Shown here in pieces: positions 1-9,191 of a stretch of 64,000 nucleotides of DNA. The position numbers and the translations under genes are program-made. This DNA comes from an uncultured Atopobium sp. (GTDB lineage Bacteria > Actinomycetota > Coriobacteriia > Coriobacteriales > Atopobiaceae). Each line of letters opens with the position of its first letter. Position 1 is the stretch's first letter. The stretch spans positions 372,001 through 436,000 of the forward strand of contig CAMUON010000001.1 in assembly GCA_947090525.1 (NCBI GenBank). Direction: 5' to 3'. The notes below the pieces were generated by a model. It was not told the DNA's origin. It did not search any database and worked only from the letters and a program-made list of their open reading frames with translations.

Positions 1-1
1 G

Positions 2-67
2 CGCGCCGCTCAGCTCGATTTGTTGGTAGATCATATCGTGTCGACTGGAGATACAAAACAATGCTAG
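2..67 (+). CDS. 3' end of a gene upstream of mraY, probably murF (partial)
   Basis: An open frame enters from the left edge and ends at a TAG that overlaps the mraY start by seven bases (ATGCTAG). The visible tail reads RAAQLDLLVDHIVSTGDTKQC. In dcw clusters murF lies directly before mraY and such stop/start overlap signals translational coupling, so this is inferred to be the MurF C-terminus. Only 21 residues are visible and no family motif falls within them, so the identity rests on position alone. Confidence 0.5.
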   Translation, partial: RAAQLDLLVDHIVSTGDTKQC

Positions 68-1092
68 GAAATCCCACTTATCCTACCTATCAAGTGTTTT
101 TGGCACTGGGTTTATCTGCGCTTATCGTGTGCGTATGTATGCCACTCTTCATTCGTCTCATGAAGCACGAGGGCTTTGGCCAGCAAATTCGTGCCGATGG
201 CCCCTCGCGTCATCTCGTAAAGCAAGGCACGCCCACCATGGGCGGGGTCGTTATGCTGGTAGGCATTGTGATTAGCTCCTGTATTCAGTCGAGTAGGGGA
301 CTTAGCATCGTGCTTGCGATGGCGGTTATGCTTGCCTGCGCGCTTTTGGGTTTGCTCGACGATTTGGAATCGGTGTGTCACAAGCGCTCCTTAGGACTTA
401 CGCCCGCGCAAAAGATGGCGGGGCTCATCGTGATTTGCGTCGTCTTTTGTATTGCGGCTACGAATTTTGTTGGGATAAGTCCCGTTATCGAGCTTCCTGG
501 TGGTTTCAAAATTGATTTAGGTATTCTTGCTTCGAGCTTTGTTGTTGCTGGTCAGACGATCACGATTTATTGGCTCTACCTCATTTTTGTCTTTTTGCTC
601 ATGGCGGGCCTTTCCAATGCGGTCAATCTTACCGATGGGCTCGATGGCCTCGCTGCCGGCTCTACTCTTGTGGTGATGATGTGCATGGCGATGGTCGCAT
701 TTCTCTACGACGAAGTTGATCTTTCCGTCTTTGCCGCCACAATTGCAGGCGCGTGCATTGGCTTTTTGTGGCACAATTCCTATCCCGCCTCCATTTTTAT
801 GGGCGATACGGGATCACTCGCCTTAGGCGGCGCCTTTGCGGCGCTTGCCGTTTTGACAAAAACCGAGGTTACCTCCCTTATTATGGGCGGCTTGTTTGTT
901 ATCGAAGCGATGTCGGTTATCATCCAAGTTTTGAGTTATCATTTTTTCAAGCGGCGCGTATTTTTGATGGCACCCATTCACCATCATTTCGAAAAATGCG
1001 GCTGGGGTGAGACGAAAGTTGTTATTCGTTTTTGGATCATTTCCGCAGCATTTGCGGCACTTGGTTTTGCGCTCTATTTTCAGCTTCGATAA
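61..1092 (+). CDS. mraY: MraY, phospho-MurNAc-pentapeptide transferase
   Basis: Integral membrane enzyme that transfers phospho-MurNAc-pentapeptide from the UDP carrier to undecaprenyl phosphate, making lipid I. The 343-residue length is normal for the family. Visible hallmarks: the early PTMGG motif (residues about 59-63), LLGLLDD (about 95-101), NLTDGLDGLAAG (about 189-200, with the catalytic Asp pair), GDTGSLALGG (about 249-258) and the C-terminal MAPIHHHFE histidine loop. Many hydrophobic segments are present, consistent with ten membrane helices. It overlaps the preceding frame by seven bases and is 24 bases upstream of murD, so it belongs to the dcw operon. Annotation is secure. Confidence 0.97.
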   Translation: MLGNPTYPTYQVFLALGLSALIVCVCMPLFIRLMKHEGFGQQIRADGPSRHLVKQGTPTMGGVVMLVGIVISSCIQSSRGLSIVLAMAVMLACALLGLLDDLESVCHKRSLGLTPAQKMAGLIVICVVFCIAATNFVGISPVIELPGGFKIDLGILASSFVVAGQTITIYWLYLIFVFLLMAGLSNAVNLTDGLDGLAAGSTLVVMMCMAMVAFLYDEVDLSVFAATIAGACIGFLWHNSYPASIFMGDTGSLALGGAFAALAVLTKTEVTSLIMGGLFVIEAMSVIIQVLSYHFFKRRVFLMAPIHHHFEKCGWGETKVVIRFWIISAAFAALGFALYFQLR

Positions 1093-1116
1093 GCTATACG
1101 TTGGCACGAGGTACCT

Positions 1117-2700
1117 ATGATTGCTCAGGATATATCTTTTTCCTTCCCTTCGACAGTATGCGTGATGGGAGGCGGAAAAACGGGACGGGCGTGCATAGCG
1201 TGTATTGCTGCGTTTATGGAAGATCTGCATGCAGCACATGCACGTGCCGCGTGCGAGCAAGATACGCCTGCAGTGAGTAATACATCCTATGCAAATCCTT
1301 GCACAGCGCTTACTCAGCTTGATTTTTACCCTGGAAACACCACGCTCGATCCCAAGGACATCGAGCGTTTCACGCGCTTGGGGATCGGCATCTATCCAGA
1401 AGTGCAAGCGCCTGTTCGTGCGTATGATCTTTGTATTACATCTCCGGGCATCTCTCCGCAAACCGCCTTTTATCAGGCATTTGCCGCTGCTTCGCGCGAG
1501 ATGATCGGCGAGCCCGAGCTTGCTTGGCGCTTAAGCCCTGCTCATTGGCTGGGTATTACAGGCACCAACGGCAAAACGACAACTACCACGCTCCTGCGCG
1601 ATATACTTATCCGCGCCCACACTCCTTGCGTTGCGGTGGGCAATATCGGAGAGTGCTGCATCGATCATGTGCGAGGTCGCGCAGATGATGAGTGGTTTAG
1701 CGCTGAGCTTTCGAGCTTCCAGCTCGAAGAAAGCGTTCATTTGCATCCGCATGTGGCCGTTCTTTTGAATATTACACCTGATCACATCGAATGGCACGGC
1801 TCGCTTGAAGCATATGCGCATGCAAAAGAAAAAATATTTTCCCAGCTCACGCCAAATGATTATCCAATACTTTCGCGTGACGATGTGTGGTGCAAGGCGA
1901 TTTTTGAGCGCTTATGCGCGCGCGGCTTGTCTCCCATATGCATCGACACTGATCGCGACCCCAAGACGACGCGCGCGGCATACTGTGCAGATAATGCTCT
2001 CTTTGTGCGCCTCGAGGAAGGCAAGGACATACGCATCACCGATCTTTCGAGTGTGTCGCTTAAAGGCACGCACAATATTCAAAACATGCTTGCAGCAGCT
2101 GCGGTGGCGATTTCGATCGGTATCGATCCATCCTATATTGCGCGAGTGTTTGCCGAGTTCAAGAGCTTAGAGCATCGTCTCGAAGCCGTTGCTTGCAAGA
2201 ACGGCATATCTTTTGTCAATGATTCCAAAGCCACAAATCCCGATTCGGTGATCAAGGCTTTGAGTGCATATCCTGCATCTCACATCATTTTGCTGTTGGG
2301 CGGTCATGATAAACACACAGATTTGTCTCAGTTTGCTTTAGAAGTTGTGAGAAAATGTAAGCTAGCTGTTTGTTTTGGAGAGGCTGGTGCACGCTTTGAA
2401 GAGGCCCTTTTGCATGCGCGTACTCAATCCTCAAACGGCTGCTGCGCTTGCGCATCTTCTGACCTCGGCGAAGTCAAAAAAGCTTCTGTGGCTTTGGACA
2501 ACTGCGGCGCTCGCGGCGGAGCTTTCCCCGCGTGCGAGATTGTACGAGCGGCCAAGCTCAAGGATGCGTTTCATGAAGCACTTGCACATGCTCACCAAGG
2601 AGACATCGTGCTTCTTTCGCCTGCGTGTTCATCTTTTGATGAATTTCACAATATGGCAGAGCGTGGGCGCTACTTCAAAGCGCTGGTCAAAGCTTTGTAG
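1117..2700 (+). CDS. murD: MurD, UDP-MurNAc-L-alanine:D-glutamate ligase
   Basis: Cytoplasmic ATP-dependent Mur ligase adding D-glutamate to UDP-MurNAc-L-Ala. The ATP-binding loop GITGTNGKTTTT is at residues about 146-157; the N-terminal nucleotide-binding start is VMGGGKTGRA; later ITPDHIEWHG, the SLEHRLE motif (about residues 350-356), NDSKATNPDS and the final LLSPACSSFDEF motif are all present. At 527 residues it is about 80 longer than the usual MurD (around 440-450). The extra length lies near the N-terminus (about residues 30-65) and in a cysteine-rich insert around residues 435-475 containing GCCACAS, within the C-terminal domain. Start at ATG 1117 is supported by GAGGT upstream. ftsW follows after 23 bases. 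Confidence 0.96.
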   Translation: MIAQDISFSFPSTVCVMGGGKTGRACIACIAAFMEDLHAAHARAACEQDTPAVSNTSYANPCTALTQLDFYPGNTTLDPKDIERFTRLGIGIYPEVQAPVRAYDLCITSPGISPQTAFYQAFAAASREMIGEPELAWRLSPAHWLGITGTNGKTTTTTLLRDILIRAHTPCVAVGNIGECCIDHVRGRADDEWFSAELSSFQLEESVHLHPHVAVLLNITPDHIEWHGSLEAYAHAKEKIFSQLTPNDYPILSRDDVWCKAIFERLCARGLSPICIDTDRDPKTTRAAYCADNALFVRLEEGKDIRITDLSSVSLKGTHNIQNMLAAAAVAISIGIDPSYIARVFAEFKSLEHRLEAVACKNGISFVNDSKATNPDSVIKALSAYPASHIILLLGGHDKHTDLSQFALEVVRKCKLAVCFGEAGARFEEALLHARTQSSNGCCACASSDLGEVKKASVALDNCGARGGAFPACEIVRAAKLKDAFHEALAHAHQGDIVLLSPACSSFDEFHNMAERGRYFKALVKAL

Positions 2701-2723
2701 GACCTGGTAGAAACTGAGTTTTT

Positions 2724-4757
2724 GTGAAACGAGACACTCAAGAACACACAACGCGCGTATCTTCTTCTCGCGTGCGCACCTTCGAATCCAGAACTTCGCG
2801 TGCGAATGGGCGTACGGCCACTTCGCGCGGGAGGGATGTGCGGCCTTCGCGCGACGCACGTGCTGATCGAGCGGGCGGGGCTGATCGCCCTAACCGCGCT
2901 GATCGCGCTCGTAGCAGTGCGCGCTCCGCACGCGGCGCTAGCGCTTCCCGCACAGGTGAGCGCACGTTGTTCCTTGGAGCGTGGTATGCATCACTTCGCC
3001 GTGTACCTGCGCGTTTTATGCGTCCGCGTATACTTTTTGTGCTCGCGATTGCTATTCTTTCGATTATCGGGCTTTTGATGGTATTTTCGGCGTCTTCGAT
3101 TACCGCGCTTACCAATAGCTTTCTCGGCAACAACCCTATCTATTTCCTCGTACGCCAAGCAGGCTTTATGGCGGTAGGAATACTGGGAGCTTTTCTCATT
3201 TCGCGCATGGATTATCACCTCTTGTGCCATCAATTTTTGTGGGGCATTTTTGGTATAGCGCTTATGCTTCTCCTGTTGATTTTTACGCCCATCGCTGGTC
3301 ACGACGCAGGTGGAGCGAGCCGTTGGATTTCTATTGCGTCGTTTTCGCTGCAGCCGTCCGAGTTTACTAAATTTATTCTCGTACTGATGTTTGCGCGTAT
3401 TGCCTGCGATTACCAGGATCATCTTTTTGATATGCGTGAATTTATGAAGCGTACTGCGCTCTTTATTTGTTTGCCTCTTCTATTGATTTTTGCGCAGCCC
3501 GACAAAGGAACGAGCATGGTATTGGTCATCACGTTCTTGGTGATGGCGTTTTATGCCGGTTTTTCGGGCAAATGGTGCTTGATCCTGACGGGCTTAGGTA
3601 TCGTGGGGCTTTTGGCGATGTCGCTTCGTGATAATTATGCGCGTCTTCGGCTTCTGGGCATGCTTGACCCGTGGAAAAGTCCGGAAAAGTACGGATACCA
3701 GCTGATTCAGGGCTTTTATGCCTTCGCAAATGGCGGTCTTTTTGGTACGGGCATCGGTATGGGCAAACAAAAGTACGGATATTTACCCATGGCCTACAAT
3801 GACTTCATTTTTTCGGTGATTGGCGAGGAAATGGGGCTTATTGGTGCTGTTGTTGTGCTCGCTTGTTTCGGACTCATCCTCTACTCTGGTCTCAAAATCG
3901 CGCGCCATGCGCACGATATGGAGGGCCGCTTAATCGTTGTGGGTGTGTGCATGATGTTTGTCATCCAAACAGCACTCAATATCAGCGGTGTACTGGGTAT
4001 TTTCCCGCTTTCGGGAAAGCCGATTCCTTTCGTTTCTTATGGAGGGTCATCGATTATCTCGAGCTTTCTCCTCATGGGGCTTGTGCTGTCGGTATCTCGA
4101 AGTGAACGCCTGCCCCAAACAATCCATGATGAAGCGCGCCAAGATCTTCACGTGCAACAGGGTGGGGAAGGATTGGTATCTTTTGGCGATCCGATAGCAT
4201 TCGAACAGATGTACGGCAAGAATCGTCGGTCTGAAGGCACGCGCTCGCGTTCCTCTCGAAAAGACGCATCTGATCGTTTGAGTGGACCGAGTCGTACAGG
4301 CGGCGCGGGTCGAGCCGCGCGCACAAGCGACGCACGTTCCGCCCAAGGAAATCGCACAAGCGGCAGAAGCGCCCGCACTCGCACCCGAACTCGCACCCAA
4401 GCGCCCTCATCAGCACCCATTTTGAGCTTCCTTATGGAAAAACCGCACGCCTCTTCACCTGCTTCCTCTTCTGTGTCACAATGGTCACACAGATCCAAAG
4501 ATGAGTTTCAAGGGCGTGCATATATGAATGATGTTGATCAGTCGCGCCGTCCTTTATCTGCGCAAACGTCTTCTGTTGCGGCGCGCAGACGAAATGCTCG
4601 CCCAAAGCGCCCCAAGCCTTCTTCGCTTCAAAACGATCCGCATGTGCGTCTGACAAAAAATGAAAACGGCATCACCCGTATCGATGTAGGGCCAAGCCCC
4701 GTAGAACGTTTGCGCAATACATCTTCATCTCAAAGGAGGAACCGCAGTGGCAGATAA
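2724..4757 (+). CDS. ftsW: FtsW, septal lipid II polymerase with long basic N- and C-terminal tails
   Basis: SEDS-family glycosyltransferase that polymerises lipid II at the division septum. The membrane core spans about residues 100-462 and has the family features: TM1 ILFVLAIAILSIIGLLMVFS, the GGASRWI loop, QPSEFTKF, the PDKGTS segment, and the signature IPFVSYGGSSIISSFLLMG near residue 435. The core is flanked by about 98 Arg/Ser/Ala-rich residues (repeated RADRA, RSARGAS patterns) and by about 215 Arg/Ser-rich C-terminal residues. Total length of 677 is far above the usual 370-550. Start is GTG at 2724; a shorter start cannot be excluded because the tail is low complexity. The dcw position between murD and murG distinguishes it from RodA. 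The 3' end overlaps murG by 11 bases. Confidence 0.93.
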   Translation: MKRDTQEHTTRVSSSRVRTFESRTSRANGRTATSRGRDVRPSRDARADRAGGADRPNRADRARSSARSARGASASRTGERTLFLGAWYASLRRVPARFMRPRILFVLAIAILSIIGLLMVFSASSITALTNSFLGNNPIYFLVRQAGFMAVGILGAFLISRMDYHLLCHQFLWGIFGIALMLLLLIFTPIAGHDAGGASRWISIASFSLQPSEFTKFILVLMFARIACDYQDHLFDMREFMKRTALFICLPLLLIFAQPDKGTSMVLVITFLVMAFYAGFSGKWCLILTGLGIVGLLAMSLRDNYARLRLLGMLDPWKSPEKYGYQLIQGFYAFANGGLFGTGIGMGKQKYGYLPMAYNDFIFSVIGEEMGLIGAVVVLACFGLILYSGLKIARHAHDMEGRLIVVGVCMMFVIQTALNISGVLGIFPLSGKPIPFVSYGGSSIISSFLLMGLVLSVSRSERLPQTIHDEARQDLHVQQGGEGLVSFGDPIAFEQMYGKNRRSEGTRSRSSRKDASDRLSGPSRTGGAGRAARTSDARSAQGNRTSGRSARTRTRTRTQAPSSAPILSFLMEKPHASSPASSSVSQWSHRSKDEFQGRAYMNDVDQSRRPLSAQTSSVAARRRNARPKRPKPSSLQNDPHVRLTKNENGITRIDVGPSPVERLRNTSSSQRRNRSGR

Positions 4758-5868
4758 GCTCTTTGTTGCTATTGCAGCGGGAGGTACAGCAGGACACATC
4801 AATCCTGCGCTTGCCCTTGCCGAGAAACTCAAACAGCGTGGGCACCGGGTTGTATTTGTGGGTCAGCCCACGCGACTCGAAGCTAAGCTCGTTCCCGAGG
4901 CCGGTTTTGATTTTATTCCCATTCGCGTCTCGGGCTTTGTGCGCACGCGCCCTTGGACATTGCTTTCAGCGCTTTGGCATATTCAACGTGCGCGTTGTGT
5001 ATTGGACGCGCAGTTTAAGCACACTTCTCCCGACGTTTGTGTGGGCTTTGGGGCTTATATCGAGCTTGCGCTTGTATCTTGGTGCAAAAAACACGATGTA
5101 CCTCTTGTTTTGCACGAACAAAATTCTATTCCCGGTCTTGCCAACAAGATTTCTGCGCGCGTTGCAAAGTCTTTGTGCGTAGGCATGCCGTGCGCGCTCG
5201 ATGCGTTTAAGGACAAAATTGGTTCCGATACGCAAGTGATTGTGACGGGAAATCCGGTGCGTTCGAGTATTTTGACTGCGGATAAAGAGCATGCGCGCAC
5301 CACGCATCATATTCCTCAAGACGCTGTGCTTCTTGTGGTGTTTGGTGGAAGTCTGGGTGCGCAGCATATCAATGATTGTATGATCGCCCGCAAAAAAGAG
5401 CTGCTCTCGCGCCCTAATCTTTATATCATCCATTCTAGTGGCAAGGCGGATTTTGATCGAACTTCCCAGGCGCTTGCCCTTACAGAAGAGGAGAAAAAGC
5501 GCTGGCAGCTCATGCCGTATATCAATGATATGGGCGAAGTCCTCGCTGCCGCAGATTTTTGTGTATCGCGCGCAGGCGCTTCGTCGGTGGCAGAGATCGC
5601 AGCACTTGCGTGCCCGAGCATACTTGTGCCGTATCCTCATGCAACGGCAGATCATCAGCGCGCCAATGCGTCGCTTTTGGTAGATGCTCATGCGGCCATT
5701 TTGTGCGATGATAGCGATCTGGATAGCACATTTTTCTCGGATAGGTTGTTTGAACTCTGCGACAACGCATCGCTTCGCCAAGAACTTGCAGCTGCTGCGC
5801 AAGGTTTGGGACAGGCAAAGGCTGCTGATAAGCTTGCAGAGCAGGTTATTCGTGCAGCGTCTTCATGA
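4747..5868 (+). CDS. murG: MurG, lipid II synthase (GlcNAc transferase)
   Basis: GT28-family membrane-associated glycosyltransferase that adds GlcNAc from UDP-GlcNAc to lipid I, giving lipid II. The Gly-rich N-terminal loop AAGGTAGHINPALALA sits at residues about 10-25; HEQNSIPGLANK and TGNPVR follow; the C-terminal donor-binding motif is SRAGASSVAEIAALACPSILVPYPHATADHQ (in separate parts SRAGASSVAE and PYPHATADHQ, residues about 275-305). Length 373 is typical. The start is GTG at 4747, preceded by the strong site AAAGGAGGA at 4731-4739; the start overlaps the ftsW end by 11 bases, suggesting coupling of the polymerase and its substrate-making enzyme. Confidence 0.97.
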   Translation: MADKLFVAIAAGGTAGHINPALALAEKLKQRGHRVVFVGQPTRLEAKLVPEAGFDFIPIRVSGFVRTRPWTLLSALWHIQRARCVLDAQFKHTSPDVCVGFGAYIELALVSWCKKHDVPLVLHEQNSIPGLANKISARVAKSLCVGMPCALDAFKDKIGSDTQVIVTGNPVRSSILTADKEHARTTHHIPQDAVLLVVFGGSLGAQHINDCMIARKKELLSRPNLYIIHSSGKADFDRTSQALALTEEEKKRWQLMPYINDMGEVLAAADFCVSRAGASSVAEIAALACPSILVPYPHATADHQRANASLLVDAHAAILCDDSDLDSTFFSDRLFELCDNASLRQELAAAAQGLGQAKAADKLAEQVIRAASS

Positions 5869-5907
5869 GTAACGAATACGTTTTGTGTGTGAGTGCTCGG
5901 TGTAGAC

Positions 5908-6034
5908 TTTGGTTTAAGGTTTAGGTTTTGGTTTAGAGTTTAGGTTTAAGGTTAAAGTTTGGCTTACCGTTTACGATTTAGGTTTAAGGTTTAGGTTTAG
6001 CGTTTTGGTTTTGAGCTTTACGGTTTAGCGTTTT
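5908..6034 (+). repeat. Telomere-like low-complexity array GGTTTA(A/G)G
   Basis: About 127 bases built almost entirely from degenerate 6- to 8-mers such as GGTTTAAG, GTTTAGG and GTTTTGG, nearly without C. It fills most of the murG-murC gap, in the leader of murC. A similar array on the other base skew lies at 49026-49133. No coding frame, tRNA or terminator is visible in it. Whether it is a slippage product or a binding array cannot be told from sequence alone. Confidence 0.8.
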
Positions 6035-6126
6035 CAATGTGTTCTTTAGACGCATGCATGTAGCTTTGATTTGCTCGCTTGAGCTGTATGGTATGCGTTA
6101 ACTGTATTGCTAGGAAGAGGGATAGT

Positions 6127-7542
6127 ATGATTTCCAGCACGCAAACGATTGCAAGTGCTCATTTTGTTGGTATCGGCGGCGCCGGGATGAGCGGTATTGC
6201 GCTTGTCTTGCACGAGCGCGGATGTGTGGTTACAGGTTCTGATCTCAAAGCCTCACACTATGTTCGTGAGCTCAAAAACGCGGGTATACGCGTTACTATT
6301 GGCCATGTGGCATCCACAATTGATGACGTATCACCTGAGGTTGTTGTCGTCAGCTCTGCCATACCCGAAACCAATCCCGAGGTTATTCGCGCGCGTGAAC
6401 TGGGAATTCCTGTGTGGCCGCGCGCAAAAATGCTTTCTTACCTCTCACATAATGCCAAAACAATCGCTGTTGCGGGTACGCACGGAAAGACCACGACCTC
6501 ATCTATGACAGCAACGATGCTCGATCACTTAGGTCTCGACCCGTCGTTTCTGATCGGAGGTATTGTTGAAGAGTACAAAACCAATGGTAGAAACGGTAAT
6601 GGTGGCTATTTTGTGTGTGAGGCCGATGAGTCCGACGGATCCTTTTTGTACTTACGCCCCGATATTGTCGTGATCACAAATGTTGAAGCAGATCATCTCG
6701 ATCACTATAAGACGATGGAAAATCTCGAAAACACCTTCTGCGAATTTATGAATTTGGTGGGAGATGCAGGCACCATCATTGTGTGTGGCGATAATGAGCG
6801 TGCACTAACGCTTGCTCATCGCACGCAAAAACATGTCGTGACCTACGGTTTTTCTAAGGACTGTGACCTTGTGTGCGTGCAAGAACCAAGCGAGCATACG
6901 GTGCACAATGCCTTTGAAGTCACGCTTCCCGACGGTTCAACAGAAGCTATTACGCTTCCCTTGAGTCCGGGCAAGCACAATGTGCTCAATGCGTCTGCCG
7001 CGCTTGCGGTAGCTTTTGTGCTTGGTGTAGATACGCACGCTGCTGCACAAACGCTCGCCGCGTTTTCGGGCGCACATAGACGCTTTACGCACGTAGGGGA
7101 CATCGATGGCATAACTGTTGTGGATGATTACGGGCACCATCCCACCGAGATCAAAGCGACACTAAGCGCTGCTTCGGACCTTCGTTTTAAGCGCATCGTG
7201 TGTGTGTTTCAGCCGCATCGCTATTCGCGCACCCAAGCGCTCTTTGATGAATTTACCCACGCGTTTGACCAGGTAGATGTGCTCATTGTGTGTGATATTT
7301 TCTCGGCAGGAGAAACGCCCATACCTGGCGTTACGAGTGAACGCTTGGCGCGAGCGATTGCTCAGCACTTGCCAGATCGCACGGTTGTGTATATCGCAAA
7401 GAAAAAAGATGCAGTGAGCTATTTATGCGATCATCTGCAGGCGGGAGATCTTTTGCTCACGCAAGGAGCAGGGGATATCACGTCGGTAGGTCCTGCCGTT
7501 ATCAAGGCTCTCAAGGACGCGTCCACATCGTGTGATCTCTAG
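6127..7542 (+). CDS. murC: MurC, UDP-MurNAc:L-alanine ligase
   Basis: ATP-dependent Mur ligase catalysing the first amino acid addition to UDP-MurNAc. Visible: N-terminal FVGIGGAGMSGIA (residues about 12-24), ATP loop AVAGTHGKTTTSSM (about 112-125), EADESDGSFL, NVEADHLDHY, GAHRRF, and DDYGHHPTEIKATL. The chosen ATG at 6127 has AGGAAGAGGG at 6111-6120 and gives 471 residues, the family norm; an in-frame TTG at 6079 would add 16 residues with no homology. It stands apart from murG by the low-complexity leader, so it may have its own promoter. ftsQ begins 17 bases downstream. Confidence 0.96.
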   Translation: MISSTQTIASAHFVGIGGAGMSGIALVLHERGCVVTGSDLKASHYVRELKNAGIRVTIGHVASTIDDVSPEVVVVSSAIPETNPEVIRARELGIPVWPRAKMLSYLSHNAKTIAVAGTHGKTTTSSMTATMLDHLGLDPSFLIGGIVEEYKTNGRNGNGGYFVCEADESDGSFLYLRPDIVVITNVEADHLDHYKTMENLENTFCEFMNLVGDAGTIIVCGDNERALTLAHRTQKHVVTYGFSKDCDLVCVQEPSEHTVHNAFEVTLPDGSTEAITLPLSPGKHNVLNASAALAVAFVLGVDTHAAAQTLAAFSGAHRRFTHVGDIDGITVVDDYGHHPTEIKATLSAASDLRFKRIVCVFQPHRYSRTQALFDEFTHAFDQVDVLIVCDIFSAGETPIPGVTSERLARAIAQHLPDRTVVYIAKKKDAVSYLCDHLQAGDLLLTQGAGDITSVGPAVIKALKDASTSCDL

Positions 7543-7559
7543 GATCTGCGAGGTCTTGT

Positions 7560-8858
7560 ATGAGCCCATCAAAGCCCCACGCTCGGCGAAAACCTACTCC
7601 CCGAAGTCCCCAAAGTGGAAATTCTTCGCGCGTTTCGCGTAAAGGATTTGTGCCTAGCACAAACGCTGTGGGCACGGGCACGCGTGCGTCTGTACCTGCC
7701 TCTGCGCGCCCGCCCTTTTCCCAGATGCCGCAGTCCAAAACTTCTGCTCAACTTCCGTTTGCAGGAGCCGGGGCGTCGTCCTCAAGATCTCGTGCGACGC
7801 AAGACGGTCCTTCTGGCCAGCGCCACAGGACTTCTCTCTGGGGCTTATGTTTACAGGCAATTCTTTTGGTTTTGGGCTTTTTACCTCGATTGTTGTTGCA
7901 GCTGTTCCAGAAATTGCGTGGGCTTCACTTATCCTCTCGCGCTCGCGCAGATGCGGGTGCTCCTGGAAAAGCCTCTGCACGCAACGAAAGCGCCCACAGC
8001 TCGCAAACACGTGCCCGCGGCACGTCTTTTCTGCGCTCGATCTCGCATATACAATTTAGCTTCGCCTTCGTCTTGCGGGCATGCATGCTTGTGCTGGTAT
8101 GTGCACTTATTGCGTCATCTGTGTTTTTTGTGGTGTCCAAGCTGCCAGTATGCACGATACAGAATCTCTCAGTCCTTTCTTCCGAGCATGTAAGCGCAGA
8201 CGATATACGCTCGCTTGCCGCTATCGAGGACGGGACTACGCTTTTTAGCCTCGATGAAGATAAAATCACCGCCCGGCTCAAAAAGATCCCCTGGGTAGAG
8301 AGCGTCAATTACAAGCGCGAGTTTCCTTCGACGCTTGAGCTCTCGATCAATGAGAAAAAAGTGGACATGATTGCCCAAATCAATGGTAGTAATGTCTGCT
8401 GGTATGTAAGCCAAGATGGGGTATGGATCGAGCCTGTGTCTTTTCCGCATGATGACGGTGCGCCATCGATAAAAGAGCAGGTTATTGCCCGTGCGAAGGA
8501 GCTTGGCGCGATCGCTTTGTGCGATCTTCCCGAGAGTGTCAATCCCCAGGCGGGATCTCTTGCCACCGACGACTCGATCGCTATGGTCCAATCCTTTAGA
8601 AAAGCGTTTTCCCAGGAATTTAGCCAGCGTATCGCAAGCTATTCTGCTCCTTCGAGCGAGAGCATCTCGTGCACGACCGCTTCTGGTGTGGATATATCGC
8701 TTGGCACCTCTTCTCAGATCAAACTCAAAGAGCAAGTTGTCACCGAAATTCTCAATAAATATGAGGGCAAAATCACCTACATCAATGCCCGCACGCCTTC
8801 GCGCCCGTCGTATCGCATGATCAACAATGCTTCTACGCAAAAGGGTGCCGGCGTATAG
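7560..8858 (+). CDS. ftsQ: FtsQ/DivIB-type cell division protein
   Basis: Bitopic membrane protein of the FtsQBL/DivIB divisome subcomplex. The 432 residues comprise a long Ser/Pro/Arg-rich cytoplasmic N-terminus (about 1-165), one membrane helix (about 171-195, MLVLVCALIASSVFFVV), a POTRA domain (about 196-270: VSADDIRSLAAIEDGTTLF then KIPWVESVNYKREFPSTL) and a DivIB/FtsQ C-terminal domain (WYVSQDGVW, then the segment to YINARTPSRPSYR). The POTRA pattern and the place between murC and ftsZ make the call firm, although sequence conservation in this family is low. No ftsA follows, as expected in actinobacteria. Confidence 0.9.
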   Translation: MSPSKPHARRKPTPRSPQSGNSSRVSRKGFVPSTNAVGTGTRASVPASARPPFSQMPQSKTSAQLPFAGAGASSSRSRATQDGPSGQRHRTSLWGLCLQAILLVLGFLPRLLLQLFQKLRGLHLSSRARADAGAPGKASARNESAHSSQTRARGTSFLRSISHIQFSFAFVLRACMLVLVCALIASSVFFVVSKLPVCTIQNLSVLSSEHVSADDIRSLAAIEDGTTLFSLDEDKITARLKKIPWVESVNYKREFPSTLELSINEKKVDMIAQINGSNVCWYVSQDGVWIEPVSFPHDDGAPSIKEQVIARAKELGAIALCDLPESVNPQAGSLATDDSIAMVQSFRKAFSQEFSQRIASYSAPSSESISCTTASGVDISLGTSSQIKLKEQVVTEILNKYEGKITYINARTPSRPSYRMINNASTQKGAGV

Positions 8859-8935
8859 AAACTTTCGTTAAATTTCGTTTCTTTTCAGCTTTCATGTGGA
8901 TCTAATGCAAAAATTCGTAGAAATACCAGGTAGAA

Positions 8936-8964
8936 TTGTTATATTTGGTTTACTTTTTTATACT
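8936..8964 (+). promoter_or_regulatory. Sigma-70-type promoter for the DUF5648 gene
   Basis: TTGTTA (8936-8941), a 17-base spacer and TATACT (8959-8964). It lies in the AT-rich 333-base gap after ftsQ and would give a leader of roughly 220 bases before the ATG at 9192. It shows that the secreted-protein gene need not be read from the dcw operon. Confidence 0.6.
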
Positions 8965-9191
8965 GCGGAATTCAGCAAATTTTCAATAATTTTCGCATCT
9001 CGTGAACAAATCATGTAAAACTTATCGAGAGCGCTACAAAATCCCAGGTGCGGGTACATCGAATATTGTGCAAACCGTATCGATATAGGATCATCGTATA
9101 CCGACCTATACGTACTCGAGATATATACATCATGCAAGGGCGCTTTGAGCAACGCCTGCTTAGCCCTTCTTCGTATCAAGAAAGGAACAAC

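Noticed and set aside
4966..5802. 278-codon open frame antisense to murG
   Set aside because: Basic, Arg/His-rich nonsense composition; murG is secure.
5908..6034. Real telomere or replication end
   Set aside because: The array is degenerate and internal in an operon, with genes continuing on both sides.
6079..6126. Upstream TTG start for murC
   Set aside because: Ribosome site and conserved N-terminus point to ATG 6127.
9048..9191. Longer start for the DUF5648 gene
   Set aside because: It would place 48 basic residues before a perfect signal peptide that has its own ribosome site.
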